Shown piece by piece: positions 62,281-64,000 of a stretch of 64,000 nt of DNA. Made by a program: the position numbers and the translations under genes. Numbering within the stretch: the first letter of the stretch is position 1; each line of letters begins with the position of its first letter. A model generated the notes under the pieces. The model saw only the letters and a program-made list of their open reading frames with translations, ran no database searches and had not been told where the DNA came from. Origin of the DNA: Solimonas flava DSM 18980 (GTDB lineage: Bacteria; Pseudomonadota; Gammaproteobacteria; Nevskiales; Nevskiaceae); NCBI RefSeq assembly GCF_000426685.1, contig NZ_AUFV01000010.1, positions 62,001 to 126,000 of the forward strand. The letters run 5' to 3'.

Positions 62281-62306
62281 AACCGCGGCCTCGGCCGCGG
62301 TTTTTT
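62281..62306 (+). terminator. Terminator of the cold-shock gene
   Basis: AACCGCGGCC / GGCCGCGGTT with a 2-base TC loop, then a T-tract. Preceded by an A-run, so it may also act on the convergent histidine kinase gene. Confidence 0.88.
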
Positions 62307-62330
62307 GTTGTCCGGCGTTTATTGACGGCG

Positions 62331-63650
62331 TTATTGCCCGGCGTTGGCGAGCGGCAGCCGCACGCGGGCCCGCAGGCCGCCGCCCGGCGTCTCCTCCAGG
62401 CGGAATTCGCCGTGATGCTGGCGGACGATGTCGGCGACGATCGCCAACCCCAGTCCGGAACCGCCGCCGTCGAGCGTGCGGGCGTGGTCGCGGCGATGGA
62501 ACGGCTCGAGCACGGTCTCGCGCTCGGCGGCCGGAATGCCGGGTCCGTGGTCGTCGACCCGCAGCTCGGCCTGCGCGCCATCGCGCCCGAGATGAATCTC
62601 CGCGGCGCCGGCGTACTTGAGCGCGTTGCCGACCAGATTGCTCAGCACGCGCGCCAGCCCGAGCGCCTGCCCGGACACGACCAGCGTCGCCGGCGCATGC
62701 AGCGACACCTGGCCGCCCTCGGCGTGGCGCTCGCGCCGCTCGCGCTCGGCGAGCGCGACCAGATCGACCGCCTCGGGCTGCGCGTCGCCGGCCGCTTCGG
62801 TGCGCGCCAGCGCCAGCGCGTCGCGCAGCAGCTGGTGCATGTCGTGCAGGTCCTGGCCGGCGCGCGCGCGCTGCTCCGGATCGTCGATCAGTTCGACGCG
62901 CAGGCGCAGGCGCGTCAGATAGGTGCCGAGGTCGTGGCTGATCGCCGCGAGCAGGCGCGTGCGCGCTTCGAGCAGGCCATGGATGCGCTCGCGCATGCGG
63001 TTGAAGGCGTCGACCAGCTGGCGCACCTCGCGCGCGCCGCTCTCCGGCAGCGGTGCGCCGTCGGCGTTCGTGCCGATGCGCTCGACCTCGCGCGCCAGCG
63101 CTTCGAGCGGGCGGATCTGCGCGCGCAGCGCCCACAGCGCGGCGAGTCCGATCGCGCCGACCAGCAGCATCGTCGCCAATGCGAACGGCCGGCCGAGCGT
63201 GCGCCGCAAGCTGGCGCCGCGAACCTCGGCTTCGAGGACGCGCCCGTCCCGCAACGCGACCGTCACGCGCAGCGCGCCGCTGCCGTCGCCGGCCTCGTCG
63301 CTGGCGCGCTGGCCGCTGACGGACAGCGCGTGCTCGCGCAGCGTGGCGGCGCCGCGCTGCAGCAGCGCCGCCACGCGCGGATGCTCGTCGTGGTCCTGCG
63401 CGCCGAGCGGTCCCGGGCGCAGGCTGAGCCGGAAGTCCGGCGAGGTCGCGGCGCGCAGGATGCGCGCGCTGTTCGCCGGGTCGGCTTCCAACAGCTCGAC
63501 GATCGCCGCCAGCCGGCCGGGCAGTGGCGCCAGCGGCGTTCGGCCGGTTTCGCTCGCGCGCTGCAGGTAGAACGCGCCAAGCAGGGTCATCGACACCAGC
63601 AGCAGGGTCGTCACCATCAGCACGGTGACGCGGAGCGCGAGACCGATCAC
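62331..63650 (-). CDS. Sensor histidine kinase (EnvZ/OmpR-type)
   Basis: A 439-residue inner-membrane kinase. Membrane segments at about 3-28 (LALRVTVLMVTTLLLVSMTLLG) and 155-175 flank a periplasmic sensor region of about 125 residues. HAMP region follows (RAQIRPLEALAREVERIG), then the H-box LLAAISHDLGTYLTRLRLRVE with the phospho-His, N-box LSNLVGNALKYA, and G-box VDDHGPGIPAAE / GGGSGLGLAI. The start is GTG, overlapping the response regulator stop by four bases (GTGA), so the pair is an operon. The signal sensed is unknown. Confidence 0.92.
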   Translation of the reverse strand: MIGLALRVTVLMVTTLLLVSMTLLGAFYLQRASETGRTPLAPLPGRLAAIVELLEADPANSARILRAATSPDFRLSLRPGPLGAQDHDEHPRVAALLQRGAATLREHALSVSGQRASDEAGDGSGALRVTVALRDGRVLEAEVRGASLRRTLGRPFALATMLLVGAIGLAALWALRAQIRPLEALAREVERIGTNADGAPLPESGAREVRQLVDAFNRMRERIHGLLEARTRLLAAISHDLGTYLTRLRLRVELIDDPEQRARAGQDLHDMHQLLRDALALARTEAAGDAQPEAVDLVALAERERRERHAEGGQVSLHAPATLVVSGQALGLARVLSNLVGNALKYAGAAEIHLGRDGAQAELRVDDHGPGIPAAERETVLEPFHRRDHARTLDGGGSGLGLAIVADIVRQHHGEFRLEETPGGGLRARVRLPLANAGQ

Positions 63651-64000
63651 GGCGCGACGCGCTCGACCAGCGGCGTGAACAGGTAGCCGCCGTTGCGGAC
63701 CGTGCGGATCAGCGTCGGATGCGCCGGGTCCGGCTCGATCTTGCGCCGCAGCCGCGAGGCCGCGATGTCGATCGAACGATCGTAGATCTCCCAGCTGCGA
63801 CGCTTGGTGAACTCCATGATCTGCTCGCGGCTCAGCACGCGCTGCGGATGGTGCACGAACATCGCGAGCAGGTCGTAGTCGCCGGCGGACAGTTCGATCG
63901 GCGTGCCGTCGTCGCGGCGCAGTTCGCGCGCGCCGAGATCGAAGACGTAGCCGGCGAAGCGCAGGCATTCGTGGCCGCTCGGCTGCAGCGTCGTCGCCGA
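63647..64000 (-). CDS. OmpR-family response regulator (C-terminal part)
   Basis: The gene runs off the window, so only 117 residues are visible. These are the linker and winged-helix DNA-binding domain: LRFAGYVFDLGARELRRDDG, ELSAGDYDLLAMFVHHPQRV, LSREQIMEF, YDRSIDIAASRLRRKIEPDP and LIRTVRNGGYLFT, all typical of the OmpR/PhoB group. The receiver domain is outside. It is coupled to the histidine kinase gene. Confidence 0.93.
   Translation of the reverse strand, partial: SATTLQPSGHECLRFAGYVFDLGARELRRDDGTPIELSAGDYDLLAMFVHHPQRVLSREQIMEFTKRRSWEIYDRSIDIAASRLRRKIEPDPAHPTLIRTVRNGGYLFTPLVERVAP

Overview
The window is a GC-rich (roughly two-thirds G+C by eye), densely coded chromosomal stretch from a Gram-negative bacterium. 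Gene order and families (rpmB-rpmG, xerD followed by dsbC, slyX, an RluF-type pseudouridine synthase, DUF3014, DUF6491-like and DUF3016 proteins, large NAD-glutamate dehydrogenase, OmpW/OmpA envelope proteins, a GlyGly-CTERM protein) suggest a gammaproteobacterium near Nevskiales/Lysobacterales (Xanthomonadales). The genus cannot be told from the window. No prophage, insertion sequence or CRISPR array was seen.

Layout. 0-4 kb: purU, a long-chain acyl-CoA ligase and two overlapping TetR-like regulators. 4.2-7.7 kb: ribosomal proteins L28 and L33, a small Pro/Tyr-rich exported protein, an OmpW-like porin, a dienelactone hydrolase and an FMN reductase. 7.7-13.1 kb: slyX, DUF3016, a FemAB/GNAT-like protein, msrA, a hemerythrin protein and a coupled pair of flavin-barrel proteins, one fused to GAF and a predicted DNA-binding domain. 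13.2-19.1 kb: PGPGW membrane protein, Zn-alcohol dehydrogenase, HI0933-type flavoprotein, DeaD helicase, RluF. 19.4-21.5 kb: an unusual three-gene cassette made of a membrane protein with a YEATS-like C-terminus, an H1-like Lys/Ala protein and a papain-fold (C39-like) putative peptidase. 21.5-29.2 kb: cytochrome P450, DUF3014, a lipoprotein, a 2-hydroxyacid dehydrogenase, and a GH31 lipoprotein coupled to a Tat-exported phosphatase. 29.4-39.4 kb: giant glutamate dehydrogenase, an M36 protease with PA domain and GlyGly-CTERM tail, and a DUF6438-like protein whose start lies inside the preceding terminator.

39.4-45.8 kb: a 137-bp tandem array derived from the 3' end of zapE, then zapE, an aldonolactone-oxidase-like flavoenzyme, a PlsC acyltransferase and an AraC/GyrI regulator (all minus strand), followed by xerD and dsbC. 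45.9-50.7 kb: a tightly overlapping mprF-acvB-HAD phosphatase operon, likely for making and removing lysyl-phosphatidylglycerol. 50.7-54 kb: a phosphoesterase, a frameshifted epimerase remnant, three unrecognised envelope proteins and tRNA-Val. 54-64 kb: uvrB, ABC-F uup, tRNA-Asn, aminotransferase, pncA, an OmpA-like lipoprotein, two small proteins sharing a C-terminal motif, a cold-shock protein, and a histidine kinase/response regulator pair cut by the window edge.

Most of the window is housekeeping. The best candidate for something undescribed is the YEATS/H1-like/peptidase cassette at 19.4-21.5 kb. The zapE 3' repeat array and the terminator that contains a start codon are the most striking non-coding structures.
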